Shown: piece by piece, positions 16,988 through 26,091 of the stretch
Layout of the letters: each line of letters opens with the position of its first letter
Position numbering within the stretch: the first letter of the stretch is position 1
Assembly (NCBI GenBank): GCA_036404435.1
Contig: DASWZN010000051.1
Span: forward strand, 1-64,000
Direction of reading: 5' to 3'
DNA length: 64,000 nucleotides
Source of the DNA: DASWZN01 sp036404435
GTDB taxonomy: Bacteria; Acidobacteriota; Terriglobia; Bryobacterales; Bryobacteraceae
Made by a program: the position numbers and the translations under genes
Notes under the pieces: model-generated
Databases searched by the model: none
What the model was told of the DNA's origin: nothing
The model's input: only the letters and a program-made list of their open reading frames with translations

Positions 16988-19900
16988 ATGCAAAAACAGC
17001 TTGCCGTAACGATGTTTCTGTCCTTGGCGGCATTATCCCAAACCTGGGCTCAATCTGTCGCGGGACAAAGCGGTATTTCGGGTACGGTACACGATGCCAG
17101 CGGCGCCTTCGTGCCCAACGCGAAAGTCGCGATCTCGACAGCCGGGCGAGGCCAGGTTCGGGCAACTTCGACAAACTCGGCAGGCGTGTTTGCGGCGCCG
17201 GCGCTCATTCCCGGATCGGGATACGAGGTGACGGTCACGGCCTCCGGATTCGCCACCTATGAAGCGAAGGACATCGCGCTTGGAGTGGGGCAGAACGTGG
17301 ACCTCAACATCAGCCTCGCCGTTGGCCAGACGGCCACGACGGTGGAGGTGAGCGCAGCGGCTCAGCTTCTAGAAGACACCAAGAGCGATGTCTCTCAGGC
17401 GATTGGAACGCGCGAAATCATGGACCTGCCGACCAACGGCCGGCGCGTCGATTCCTTTGTGCTGCTGACGCCGGGCGTCAGCAATGACGCGACGTTTGGG
17501 CTTTTGACGTTCCGCGGCGTGGCGGGTAATAATTCCTTCCTGCTGGACGGCAACGACAATACGGAACAGTTCTACGACGAGAACGCGGGCCGGACCCGCA
17601 TCCAGTCCCAGATCTCGCAGGACGCGGTGCAGGAGTTTCAGGTGGTCTCGGCGAACTTCTCGGCCGAGTACGGCCGCGCCATGGGCGGCGTGGTGAACAC
17701 GGTGACTAAGAGCGGCTCGAATGCCGTGCACGGCAGCGCGTTTTACTTCCTCCGCAGCACGGGTTTCGATGCCCGCGACCCCTACGCCTCGTTCAATCCC
17801 AGCGAGCATCGCGTGCAGACGGGCGGGACGGTGGGAGGTCCAATCGTCAAGAACAAGCTGTTCTACTTTCTGAGCGCCGATATCACGCGGCGCGATTTCC
17901 CCATGGTGGATAGCCAGGTGAAGGCCGGCGTTCTCGATCCGGTGAACCAGGTGTGGCTGGGCTGCGGTGCGCCCGCAACACCGGCGCAGTGCGCGGCGAT
18001 CAATCAGGTTCTCCCGCGCTTCTACGGGCAGATTCCCCGCATCGCCAAGAACGACCTGTATTTCGGGCGCCTCGACTACAATCTGTCGGACAGGAACACG
18101 TTCAGCGCCAGCTTCAACTTCCTGCGCTGGTTTTCGCCGAACGGCATCCAGACCGGGATTTCCTCCACCACCGGCGCCGCCGTCACCGGCAACGGCGACG
18201 ACGCCGTCACCGTCCGCAACGGCAAAGCCACCTGGACCTTCGTTCCGAACGGGTCGCTGGTAAACACGTTCCGCTACGGCCTCGATACGGACCGCCAGGG
18301 CGACGGCTTCGACCAGGCGGAATTGGGAACCGGCTTGCGTTATCTGGACGTGACCGTCGCCGGCGTCTCTCTCGGACCGGCGTCGTATCTGCCGCGCGTG
18401 GAGCCGCTCGAAACGCGCAACGAGTTCGCCGACGATGTGAGCTGGACCAAAGGCGAGCACATTCTCAAGTTCGGCGGGAATTTTGTCAACACGCAAGATG
18501 ACGTGAATTACATGAGCAACCGGTTCGGCACTTACACTTACTTGACAGCCACTGCCTTTGCCGAAGACTACAGCGGCAACACGACCGGCACGAAGGACTG
18601 GTCGGGCTATTCGCAGACGTTCGGGAATCCAATCGTCAACTACTGGATCCGGGAGTTCGGCCTGTATGCCCAGGATCAGTGGCGCGCCAGCGACCGCCTG
18701 ACGGTGACGCTCGGGGTACGCTACGAGCATTCTGCAGTACAGCAGCCTTCCGTGGTCAATTCCGACTGTCCCCAGACGGGAGTCATCCACACCGGACCCC
18801 TGGACTTCATGCCACGGATCGGTCTCGCCTATCGCGCCACCGACAAAACCGTTTTTCGCGCCGGCTATGGCACCTTCTTCGCGCGTATGGTCGGGGGAGT
18901 GATCGACAATCTTTACACGGGAAACGGCATCTATCAGATCACCGACTCGCTGAGCAACACAAACCCCACGCAATTGGCGGCCGGTCCGGCGTTCCCGAAC
19001 GTTTTGGGCGTACCCCCTGCGGGAGCCAGCGTGGCTGCATCGACGCTTCAGTTCGCCGCTCCGAATCTGAAGACGCCGTATTCCGAGCAGGCGACGCTTG
19101 CCCTGGAGCACGAGCTCGGGAAAGACCTGGTGGTTACGCTTTCGGGGATCTGGAGCCGCGGCGTGAGTCTCTACGGGGTCACCGACCTCAATGCGCCGGC
19201 TCCCAGCACCACGTTCACCTACAAGATCGACGACGCCAACGGGAACCAGGTGGGAACGTTCGCTACGCCCGTGTACTTGAATCCCCGTCCGAACACGAAA
19301 TACGGGGCCATCTACGAGGTCACGAACGGCGTAAGCAGCTACTACGACGGCCTGACGGTGACGCTCGATAAGCGCCTGTCGCACGGTTTCCAGTCGCTCC
19401 TTTCCTATACGTTGTCGCACGAAATCGACGATGGGCAGGGCGCGGCCACCAACGCCATTTTCTTCAGCAGCCTCGCCACAACGTATAACGGCAATTACTG
19501 GTTCGAGAAGGGCAGCGGGTTGCTGGATCAGCGCCACCGCTTGGTTTTTTCTTTCGTGTGGACGCCGCCTTCGGTTCGGAGCGAGAACTTCTTCGCCAAG
19601 TACTTCGTGAACAACTGGCAGCTTTCGAGCATCACGACGCTCGCCAGCGGCCGGCCGACCGGCAGCGCAACCATTCGAACCACGGATACGGCGGTGCCCG
19701 GTATGTTGTCATCGAGCGTAATCGATGGTCTCGCGGGTGGAAGCACCCGAGTGCCTTTCCTGCCGGTGGACGGCATTTATACGCCGCCCTCCTATCGCGA
19801 AGACCTGCGGCTGACCAAGATCGTTCCTTCGCCGTGGGAAAGCGTCAAGGTGTATCTGAGCGGGGAGGCGTTCAACATCAGCAACAGTTGGTCGCCGACG

Positions 19901-20044
19901 AGCATGACCACGCAGGAGTACACCGAAGCAAAGGGAGTGCTCACGCTGACCCCCAGCGCCTACGGCGTCGGATCGGCGGACGGCGGATTCCCGGATGGCA
20001 CACAGGCGCGGCGTCTGCAAATCAGCGCGCGGATCGTGTTCTAA
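16988..20044 (+). CDS. Oar-like TonB-dependent receptor with carboxypeptidase-regulatory domain (2)
   Basis: This 1018-residue protein starts at the ATG at 16988 after GGGAGGA, with the signal peptide MQKQLAVTMFLSLAALSQTWA. The regulatory beta-sandwich (ISGTVHDASGAFVPNAKVAI) is followed by plug motifs (LPTNGRRVDSFVLLTPGVSN, LLDGNDNTEQFYDENAG, SAEYGRAMGGVVNTVTKSGS), then the barrel, ending RRLQISARIVF. It is paralogous to the preceding receptor but clearly diverged. Both probably sit in the outer membrane and depend on a TonB complex elsewhere; TonB-C domain proteins are encoded at 44615 and 59002 but are not linked to this pair. Confidence 0.9.
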   Translation: MQKQLAVTMFLSLAALSQTWAQSVAGQSGISGTVHDASGAFVPNAKVAISTAGRGQVRATSTNSAGVFAAPALIPGSGYEVTVTASGFATYEAKDIALGVGQNVDLNISLAVGQTATTVEVSAAAQLLEDTKSDVSQAIGTREIMDLPTNGRRVDSFVLLTPGVSNDATFGLLTFRGVAGNNSFLLDGNDNTEQFYDENAGRTRIQSQISQDAVQEFQVVSANFSAEYGRAMGGVVNTVTKSGSNAVHGSAFYFLRSTGFDARDPYASFNPSEHRVQTGGTVGGPIVKNKLFYFLSADITRRDFPMVDSQVKAGVLDPVNQVWLGCGAPATPAQCAAINQVLPRFYGQIPRIAKNDLYFGRLDYNLSDRNTFSASFNFLRWFSPNGIQTGISSTTGAAVTGNGDDAVTVRNGKATWTFVPNGSLVNTFRYGLDTDRQGDGFDQAELGTGLRYLDVTVAGVSLGPASYLPRVEPLETRNEFADDVSWTKGEHILKFGGNFVNTQDDVNYMSNRFGTYTYLTATAFAEDYSGNTTGTKDWSGYSQTFGNPIVNYWIREFGLYAQDQWRASDRLTVTLGVRYEHSAVQQPSVVNSDCPQTGVIHTGPLDFMPRIGLAYRATDKTVFRAGYGTFFARMVGGVIDNLYTGNGIYQITDSLSNTNPTQLAAGPAFPNVLGVPPAGASVAASTLQFAAPNLKTPYSEQATLALEHELGKDLVVTLSGIWSRGVSLYGVTDLNAPAPSTTFTYKIDDANGNQVGTFATPVYLNPRPNTKYGAIYEVTNGVSSYYDGLTVTLDKRLSHGFQSLLSYTLSHEIDDGQGAATNAIFFSSLATTYNGNYWFEKGSGLLDQRHRLVFSFVWTPPSVRSENFFAKYFVNNWQLSSITTLASGRPTGSATIRTTDTAVPGMLSSSVIDGLAGGSTRVPFLPVDGIYTPPSYREDLRLTKIVPSPWESVKVYLSGEAFNISNSWSPTSMTTQEYTEAKGVLTLTPSAYGVGSADGGFPDGTQARRLQISARIVF

Positions 20045-20620
20045 TCCCGAGCCACCTGAAGATGTCGACGGATCGGCCTTCGGGTGCCGGCGGGGCGTAG
20101 CTACCAAAGAGCGACTGTATTCGGGCGTTGCTTTCGCGAGGGCATAGTGTGGAGCCGTGAGAGAGGACCGCTTCGCGCAGAAAGGGCAGCCGGGTTCAGT
20201 CGGCCTCGGAGTGGCAGGATAGCCGATAGCACAAGGTGCGCGGCACAATTCAGCGCACATTCACGCAGCGCCCCCGCTTCGCTACTGGGGCAGGGGATGG
20301 TTACAGGACGATGAAAGCTCGATGTCGCTGGAGTGAATTCTGGCGGGAGGCAGAATGGCCCCGGAGGTCACGCCTCTTAGGGCTGGAATGGCGTCTGGCT
20401 CAGCCAGGCCCTCACCCGGCTGCGCGCGATCTCCGACCGTCCGGACTCCAACGCGAAGCTCGTTTGCGGCAAGCGGGTCTTCCAGCCGAGCAGCGCACGG
20501 GCGCAAATCGCAACGGCGCGTTCCCAAAGTTTGTGAAGAGCGGGTCTCATGGCAGAACCCGCCCTTAGTATAGAAGAGTTTTGTTCGAGCGCAACAGTTT
20601 TCTTACTGAGACTACGGGAG
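20045..20620. other. Gene-poor stretch after the receptors
   Basis: No firm gene is visible. One plus-strand frame ending at a TGA near 20540 reads GVWLSQALTRLRAISDRPDS then NAKLVCGKRVFQPSSARAQI. It looks protein-like and may be the end of a decayed gene, but I cannot name it and it has no clear start. Confidence 0.35.
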
Positions 20621-20836
20621 TTATGCTCCCCGGCTACGGCTCGAAGCGATTCGGCGCCAGGACGATTCCCGCTTGGCCGGCATCGGCGTGAGAATCGCCT
20701 CCGCCTCTCGAAGCGCCTCGCGCTCGGGCCGCCCTTTCGAGACCAGGCTTCGCACCAAGATGGCCGTTACCTGGCGCTGCTCTCGCACGACGCTCGGATG
20801 CGTGCTGGGGTCCGTGTACTGAATGCCTGCAGGCAT
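20621..20836 (-). CDS. Small hypothetical protein
   Basis: This 71-residue minus-strand frame starts at MPAGIQYTDPSTHPSVVREQ and contains a plausible amphipathic helix (VTAILVRSLVSKGRPEREAL), then a basic Ser/Arg tail. The frame is open for 31 further codons upstream, but MPAGIQ fits better as the start. I do not recognise the family. It stands alone in a scarred region, so it may be a remnant. Confidence 0.35.
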   Translation of the reverse strand: MPAGIQYTDPSTHPSVVREQRQVTAILVRSLVSKGRPEREALREAEAILTPMPAKRESSWRRIASSRSRGA

Positions 20837-20996
20837 GAAGAAGCCTCCAGAGGTTTCGATTTTATCACAGCCGCACCTGAGAAGATCCACATTCGTTCTG
20901 ACGCCGCACTCGGAAGTTGGGCTCGGCAACCCCTAACCCCGGGGGCTCCCCAGCCGCCGAATCGTTCGGGGACTCCGCGCCCTGCCTGAACACCAC

Positions 20997-22052
20997 CTAT
21001 ACTGTCCTGCTCGTCTCCAGCAGTTCCGGCGCCACCAGGACGAGATTACCGATGACCTGGCCGCTTTCGAGGAGCGCATTCGCTCGCGCCGCTTCGAGGA
21101 GTGGGAACTCACCGCTGATGACCGGCCGAATCTTGCCCTGCTGGAGCAGCCGGAACAGGACAGCCCAATCTTCCAGGAACGGCTTTCGGTTGAAGGGCAA
21201 GGAGGCTGATGCCCCGTAGGGCTTGATCCTCTTGCCGTTCGGCAGCAGGCTGAGCACGAGCATTTTGGCGAGAGCACGCAGCAGGCCGCGCATGCTCAGG
21301 GGATTTCCGTACCCCACCAGAACGCCGCCCCGGCGCAACAGCGGGAAGGCCCTTTCGGGGTAGTCGCCGCCGACGCCGTCGAAGACCGCGTCGAGTCCAC
21401 CGGGCTCGGCTCGACGAATCACCTCCACGAAATCCTCGGTGTGGTAGTCGATCGGCGTGGCCCCGTATTCGGTCACGATCGCGTGTTTGCTCTTGGAAGC
21501 GATCCCATACATCCTGAGGCCGGCGAGCCTGCCGAGTTGCAAGAACGCCGTCCCGATCCCGCCGCTCGCGCCGATGATGAGCACCTTGTCACCCGCTTTG
21601 ACTTTCGCGGATCGGTTCAATGCCTGGTACACCGTGACGTAGTTCAACACCAACGTGACTGCTTCGGCTGGATTGAGGGACGGAGGAACCGGAATGATCT
21701 GGTTTTCAGGAAGGTAGACATACTCGGCGTAGCCTCCGACTATCAGATACGCCGCCACTTCAGTCCCCTGAGCGGCCTGCGTAACGCCAGCGCCGGCCGC
21801 ATCGACGACGCCGACGATGGCGTAGCCCGGCACGAAGGGCACCTTGGGTGCGAACGGGCTGTGTCCGTAGCGCGCCTGCACGTCAGGCAGGCAGACACAC
21901 GCCGCCAGAACCTTGACACGGACTTCCTTTGCTGACGGATCCCGCAGGTCGCACTCGGTGATCTGGAGATTCTCGGGCGGGCCTCGTTTGGTGACGACGA
22001 TACGCTTGTACTTCGTCGGTTTTAGCTGCAAAGCTTCGGCTACAGGCTGCAT
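20997..22052 (-). CDS. MDR-superfamily NAD(P)H:quinone oxidoreductase-like protein
   Basis: This 351-residue protein begins with the GroES-like fold (RIVVTKRGPPENLQITECDL) and has the Rossmann nucleotide-binding motif at about residues 158-166 (VLIIGASGGIGTAFLQLGRL). A later segment, LDAVFDGVGGDYPERAFPLL, is typical of zinc-less medium-chain reductases. The catalytic zinc ligands of alcohol dehydrogenases are not apparent. GAGGAG stands seven bases before the ATG on the minus strand. The reaction is probably NAD(P)H-dependent reduction of a quinone or enone; the true substrate is unknown. The nearest neighbours are an istB remnant and a PHP-domain gene, so context gives no pathway. Confidence 0.85.
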   Translation of the reverse strand: MQPVAEALQLKPTKYKRIVVTKRGPPENLQITECDLRDPSAKEVRVKVLAACVCLPDVQARYGHSPFAPKVPFVPGYAIVGVVDAAGAGVTQAAQGTEVAAYLIVGGYAEYVYLPENQIIPVPPSLNPAEAVTLVLNYVTVYQALNRSAKVKAGDKVLIIGASGGIGTAFLQLGRLAGLRMYGIASKSKHAIVTEYGATPIDYHTEDFVEVIRRAEPGGLDAVFDGVGGDYPERAFPLLRRGGVLVGYGNPLSMRGLLRALAKMLVLSLLPNGKRIKPYGASASLPFNRKPFLEDWAVLFRLLQQGKIRPVISGEFPLLEAARANALLESGQVIGNLVLVAPELLETSRTV

Positions 22053-22139
22053 GATAACAACTCCTCCCCAGTGCTCTCACGATCTTAGCGCCACGCGCCG
22101 CCTCATGCCCTTTGGCCGATGTCGGACGCGACGACGCCC

Positions 22140-22276
22140 GGAAGGGATACGGGGAGTCGCTGGCCACTGTGCCGCTGCTCATCATCGACGACCTCGGAAT
22201 GCGCAAGCTGCCGCTCTCCGCGGCCGAGGACCTGTTGGAGATCGTCATGCGACGCTAGGAGGCCACCCGGGCCTGA
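22140..22276 (+). pseudogene. Remnant of IS21-family istB helper ATPase
   Basis: The plus strand encodes VPLLIIDDLGMRKLPLSAAE then DLLEIVMRR followed by TAG and EATRA. LLIIDDLGMRKLP is the Walker B region of IS21 IstB proteins, and MRRYERAS normally follows, so the stop replaces a Tyr codon. Only about 40 codons survive, without the Walker A region or the IstA transposase. It marks a former IS21 insertion between the oxidoreductase and PHP-domain genes. Confidence 0.65.
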
Positions 22277-22283
22277 ACGGCAA

Positions 22284-23411
22284 TCATAACGAAGCCTCCT
22301 TCTCGGCGAGCGCCCAGCGGAGGGCGGGACGCATCGTTTGGCCACCGAGCAGGCCCACAAGGCCCACAAAGCCGCTGACGGCGCCGGGCTGGCGGCGGCC
22401 CCACAACTCGGAGAGGCTGGTCACCGATCCGTTCCTGCGCTTGTAGAAGACGCGGTCGCTCCACCGCACCCAACCCAGGCTGTGACTCGGATGATCGCGC
22501 AGAATGTCGAACGCAGTCTCGAACAGACGCACCTTGCGCGATTCGCGAAGGCGGGGCAGCAGCGCGATCACGCTGCGGCCGGAGCGGATCTCCTGCGCGA
22601 ACTCGGCGAAGTCCGCCGCGTTGGTCAGGTTCACGACCGGGCTGGGATCGCATCCGTGGCGGTCCCCGCCGGAGACGAGGGGCAGGTTGTTGGCCTGCGC
22701 CAATTCGATCGTGGCACGGTTCTCGCGCCACGGCCGGTCGGCGTTCAATTCGAGCGCATGCACGCAGCGGCCGTAGAGCCCGAGCAGCTTGCCGAGAGCG
22801 ACCCAGTGCACATCCGCGCTGACGTCCTCTTCGTCCCAGAGCGGATGGTTGAGTACGACGAGGGTCTCTGGATAACCGCTCACTTCTTCGAGCAGGCCGC
22901 GCAGCAGCGTCTCCGGACCGTCAGCGGTGTATTCGTTCATGGAGCGCACCAGAGAATGGGCGCGTTGCGGGGGCAGATTGTGAACACCGATGTGGAACGA
23001 CGCGCCGCAGAACGGAACCGTCCACTCGAGCGACACCGGCGTCTGGCGGGTCTCCTCGCGGGCGTGCAGAGCGTCGGCCGCATCGATGTTGTCATGATCG
23101 GTGATCGACACCATGGCGCGCCGCTGGAGACGGTTTTCGACGTTCGACTTCTCGAGCAGCCAGGCGGCATGGGCCGAAAGCGGCGGAGTCCACCAGGCCC
23201 GCGCGAATTCCGCGTGCGGAATTCCTCTCATGCCGTGCCGCCGGGCTTCACGGCGCACCAGCCAGGCGAGCAGTGGGATTGACTTCAGGTAGCGCGGAAT
23301 GAAACTCAGATACTCGCGCGAGTGCAGCGTATGGGAGTGAAGAGATACTCCCGCGCACAAAGACCCGCAAGCGCGGCGGTCTTTCCACCAGAGCCGAATC
23401 TCAGCGACCAT
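22284..23411 (-). CDS. PHP-domain (polymerase/histidinol-phosphatase-like) metal-dependent hydrolase
   Basis: This 375-residue protein starts at the ATG at 23411, chosen because CAGGAG lies eight bases before it; a second ATG 30 bases upstream is possible. Metal-binding PHP motifs are visible: SLHSHTLHSREY near the N-terminus, SITDHDNIDAADAL near the middle, VVLNHPLWDEED and SGGDRHGCDPS. These His/Asp clusters are the PHP active-site signatures. Family members hydrolyse phosphoesters, but specificity cannot be read. It is divergently oriented to the glycosyltransferase cluster at 23679-25711, with 267 bases between. The product is probably cytoplasmic, as no signal peptide is seen. Confidence 0.8.
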   Translation of the reverse strand: MVAEIRLWWKDRRACGSLCAGVSLHSHTLHSREYLSFIPRYLKSIPLLAWLVRREARRHGMRGIPHAEFARAWWTPPLSAHAAWLLEKSNVENRLQRRAMVSITDHDNIDAADALHAREETRQTPVSLEWTVPFCGASFHIGVHNLPPQRAHSLVRSMNEYTADGPETLLRGLLEEVSGYPETLVVLNHPLWDEEDVSADVHWVALGKLLGLYGRCVHALELNADRPWRENRATIELAQANNLPLVSGGDRHGCDPSPVVNLTNAADFAEFAQEIRSGRSVIALLPRLRESRKVRLFETAFDILRDHPSHSLGWVRWSDRVFYKRRNGSVTSLSELWGRRQPGAVSGFVGLVGLLGGQTMRPALRWALAEKEASL

Positions 23412-23678
23412 ATTCGGGTCTCCTGCGGGCGGCGAAGCCATTCATTGGCGTGCCGCCAGCTACAAGTTTGGGGCGCTCTCGTTACACGTTCATGATCGAG
23501 CGGTGAATTCTATAGAACATTTCTGCAACGCTTGTTCCTGTCCGGCGGCACCTTTCGACACAAGACTGCAACAGTTCTCCGTTGAAAGCCGCAAGGAACA
23601 ATTCTTCGCTAAAATGTCTTCGCCGAATCGTCACCTGTCCGCCATCTCCTTGAAAAGTGCCGGCCTCATCCTCTGCAT

Positions 23679-23858
23679 ATGAGACCGTTGGCGCGCTACG
23701 CGACCGTCACCCAGAGTCACCTCGTCCGGAGGAATCGGCGGCTCGCTCCGGCGATCCGTGCGGGCGCCGCAGCGCTGCGTTTCCGGGATGGTTGGCGCAC
23801 CCGCGTGATCCGCGCGATGCGGCTGGCCTTTGGCGTTCGGCCTGAGGGTGCTGTGTGA
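23679..23858 (+). CDS. Small Arg-rich protein translationally coupled to a glycosyltransferase
   Basis: This 59-residue frame (MRPLARYATVTQSHLVRRNR through to AMRLAFGVRPEGAV) ends in TGA at 23856-23858. That stop overlaps the GTG start of the glycosyltransferase at 23855 in a four-base GTGA junction, a classic coupling arrangement. The protein is basic and likely helical, with no membrane segment or known domain. The overlap is the main reason to believe it is translated. Alternatively the frame could be an accidental extension upstream of the glycosyltransferase start. Confidence 0.5.
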   Translation: MRPLARYATVTQSHLVRRNRRLAPAIRAGAAALRFRDGWRTRVIRAMRLAFGVRPEGAV

Positions 23859-25597
23859 CGCCGCGCATCGCTCTGCTCGCGGACACGTTTCACGAAGTCA
23901 ACGGCGCGGCCCGCACCTGCCGGGAACTGGCCGCGTTCGCCGAACGGCGCGGCTACCCGTTTCTTACGGTCTGCTACTCGAAAACCGCGGCGCCGGCGGG
24001 AGCGCGCGATACGGGGCTTATCGAGCTCCGGCGCAGCCGGCTGGCCATCCGTTTGGACCCCGACCTCTCTTTCGACCCGCTCTTCTACGCGCAACTGGCC
24101 CGCGTCGAGCGGGCGCTGCGGGAATTCCAGCCGGACTTGATTCACGTCACCAGCCCCGGTGACGCCGGCATCCTGGGCGCGATTCTGGCGCACAGGCTGC
24201 GCCTGCCGTTGGCCGCGTCGTGGCACACCAACCTGCACGAGTTTGCCGGCCGCCGCGTCGAGAGCCTACTGGGGTGGGCGCCCCGGAGACTGCGCGCGGA
24301 TGTGGCGACGCAGGTCGAGCGCTTCGTGCTGAATCGCGTCCTCTGGTTCTTCTCGCGGGCTGACGTAGCTTTCGCGCCCAATCCCGAGTTGATCGGCTTG
24401 GTGGCGCGCCGCAGCGGGCGGCCGGTTTTTCCCATGTTGCGCGGCGTCGATACCCGCCTGTTCACGCCGACGCGGCGCAATCGGAGCGACAAGGGTTTGG
24501 TGCTTGGCTACGTTGGGCGGCTGATGCCCGAGAAGAGAGTGAAGTTTCTGGCCGAACTGGAGCGCTTTATCGTCCGGGCGGGCGTGCGCGACTTCCGATT
24601 CCTGATTGTCGGAAGCGGCTCGGAGCGGCCCGCGCTGGAACGCGTGCTGGAGCGGGCTGAGTTCACCGGCGTGCTCCGGGGCGAGGCGCTCGCCACGGCG
24701 TACGCCAACATGGACGTGTTCGTTTTTCCGTCCGAGACGGACACCTTCGGCAATGTAGTTCAGGAGGCGCTAGCTTCCGGCGTGCCGGCGGTGGTCACCG
24801 ACAAGGGAGGGCCGCGCTTCATCGTCGCTGACGCTGTGGACGGGTTCATAACCGCCGACGACGCAGGGTTCTGCGCGGCCGTTGAGAGCCTGGCCCGCGA
24901 TGCTCCGCTGCGGCGCGCCATGGCGGAAGCCGCGGTGCGCCAGATGGAGTCCCGGTCCTGGGACCGTGTTTTCGAGGAGGTCTACGAGAGCTATGCTGCC
25001 GCCCTCGGTGCCCCCCCGGCTGCGGCGATAGAGCCGGGCTCGGGGTCCGATTCCACGGCCGGTTCGGTCTTGTGGAGTCTCCTATCCCGGCCGCAAGACA
25101 CGTTGGTCCGGGGTTGGAATTGGAAATCCGCTGTGCTCAGCTCGCTGTTCCGGTGTTCCATCTTCTTCATGGTGAACCTGGGGGCGGGTTTGGACAGAGC
25201 TGTGGGGGCGGTACTGACTGAGCTGGTATTCCGCGGCCTTACGTCAGGATGGTGGGGCTCAATCACGCAGGCCTTCCGCCGCGTCCGCCCGATGTGGAAG
25301 GCAGTTGCGGTTATTGCGCCGCTGCTGTTGGTGTTACAGCACTCGTTGGAGTTGCTCGTGCATTGGCTGAGGGGCACCCCGCGCCTGGCGGCCAGCATTG
25401 CCGGTTCGATCGCTTTCACGTTGGTTTCGACCACGGCCCAACTGGCTCTCATGCGGAAGGGCGCCCTGGTTGTCGGCGCCGAGGGAAAGCCGCTGTTGCA
25501 TGACCTAGCCAGCCTTCCGCGGTTGATAGGGGGCCTTCTCAAAGCGGCCGGTGATTGCCTGAAGCGCGCAGCCTCGGCCTGGCAGCAGGAGGCGTAG
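23855..25597 (+). CDS. Family 4 glycosyltransferase with C-terminal membrane extension
   Basis: The GTG start at 23855 gives 580 residues. Residues 1-380 form a GT-B family 4 glycosyltransferase: N-terminal RIALLADTFHEVNGAARTC, inter-domain HTNLHEFAGRRVESLL, donor-domain LGYVGRLMPEKRVKFLAELE and the ExxxxxG signature FPSETDTFGNVVQEALASGV. Residues about 400-580 are unusual: hydrophobic segments (LFRCSIFFMVNLGAGLDRAV, AVIAPLLLVLQHSLELLVHW, SIAGSIAFTLVSTTAQLALM) suggest two or three membrane helices. The enzyme probably transfers a sugar onto a lipid-linked or envelope acceptor at the inner membrane. The start of another glycosyltransferase gene follows five bases downstream but is broken. Confidence 0.85.
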   Translation: MTPRIALLADTFHEVNGAARTCRELAAFAERRGYPFLTVCYSKTAAPAGARDTGLIELRRSRLAIRLDPDLSFDPLFYAQLARVERALREFQPDLIHVTSPGDAGILGAILAHRLRLPLAASWHTNLHEFAGRRVESLLGWAPRRLRADVATQVERFVLNRVLWFFSRADVAFAPNPELIGLVARRSGRPVFPMLRGVDTRLFTPTRRNRSDKGLVLGYVGRLMPEKRVKFLAELERFIVRAGVRDFRFLIVGSGSERPALERVLERAEFTGVLRGEALATAYANMDVFVFPSETDTFGNVVQEALASGVPAVVTDKGGPRFIVADAVDGFITADDAGFCAAVESLARDAPLRRAMAEAAVRQMESRSWDRVFEEVYESYAAALGAPPAAAIEPGSGSDSTAGSVLWSLLSRPQDTLVRGWNWKSAVLSSLFRCSIFFMVNLGAGLDRAVGAVLTELVFRGLTSGWWGSITQAFRRVRPMWKAVAVIAPLLLVLQHSLELLVHWLRGTPRLAASIAGSIAFTLVSTTAQLALMRKGALVVGAEGKPLLHDLASLPRLIGGLLKAAGDCLKRAASAWQQEA

Positions 25598-25602
25598 CGG
25601 CC

Positions 25603-25711
25603 TTGAAAACCGCGCACCTGACCAACGCTTGGTGCTCGATCTCTGGAGGCATCGCGACTTTCTACCGTGCGCTCATGGAGGCAGCGAACGAGCGCGGCAA
25701 CGAAATGCGCT
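25603..25711 (+). pseudogene. N-terminal stub of a second glycosyltransferase
   Basis: From a TTG at 25603 the frame reads LKTAHLTNAWCSISGGIATF then YRALMEAANERGNEMRLI. This is the conserved opening of a family of GT4 enzymes (AHLTNAW, SGGIATFYRAL). At about 25710 the sequence switches into a copy of the aspartyl-protease gene end. The remaining ~350 codons of the enzyme are absent. Position and strand suggest it was once the next gene of the glycosyltransferase operon. Confidence 0.65.
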
Positions 25712-26091
25712 TGATCCGGTGTGCCAAGCCGGCCACTTGTTGCTGGTGAACGCAAAGCTTCACGCCGCATCCGGGTATGTCATCCTCGACACGGGAGCCG
25801 CTTTCAGTTCGGTCTCGCGGCAAATCGCGCTCCCGTTCGCGGAGCAACCCGAGTTTGGGGTCTCAGGGCCGGGCGGTGGTGTGGTAACCGCGTTTCGCGC
25901 CGGCTCCGTTCAACTTCGGGTAAGCCGATCGCGATCTCACCGACGCGGATGTCATTACGCTCGCTGTCGCCCGCCTCAGCAGCGTGCATGGACTCGAAAT
26001 CTCGGGTCTGATCGGTTACCCGATGCTGAGCCACTGCGCTCTGATCCTCGACTACCGCGACGGCCTAATCGGTCTCGACCACAGCCGCTGA
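25710..26091 (+). pseudogene. Frameshifted duplicate of the aspartyl-protease gene 3' end
   Basis: This segment aligns at high identity with 12960-13342 of the TPR/aspartyl-protease gene, including the second DTGA motif (VILDTGAAFSSVSRQIALPF) and the final GLIGYPMLSHC region. Differences include a missing T right at the junction (CTTGAT-CCGG here against CTTGATTCCGG) and an inserted base near 25922 (CGGGTAAGCC against CGGGTTGCC), which breaks the frame. It ends at the equivalent TGA. With no signal peptide, TPR part or first DTGA domain it cannot make a working protein. Confidence 0.8.

Noticed and set aside
17369..19537. 722-residue minus-strand frame opposite the second receptor
   Set aside because: It is the antisense shadow of the receptor with no domain or signal features; GC-rich codon bias produces such long antisense frames.
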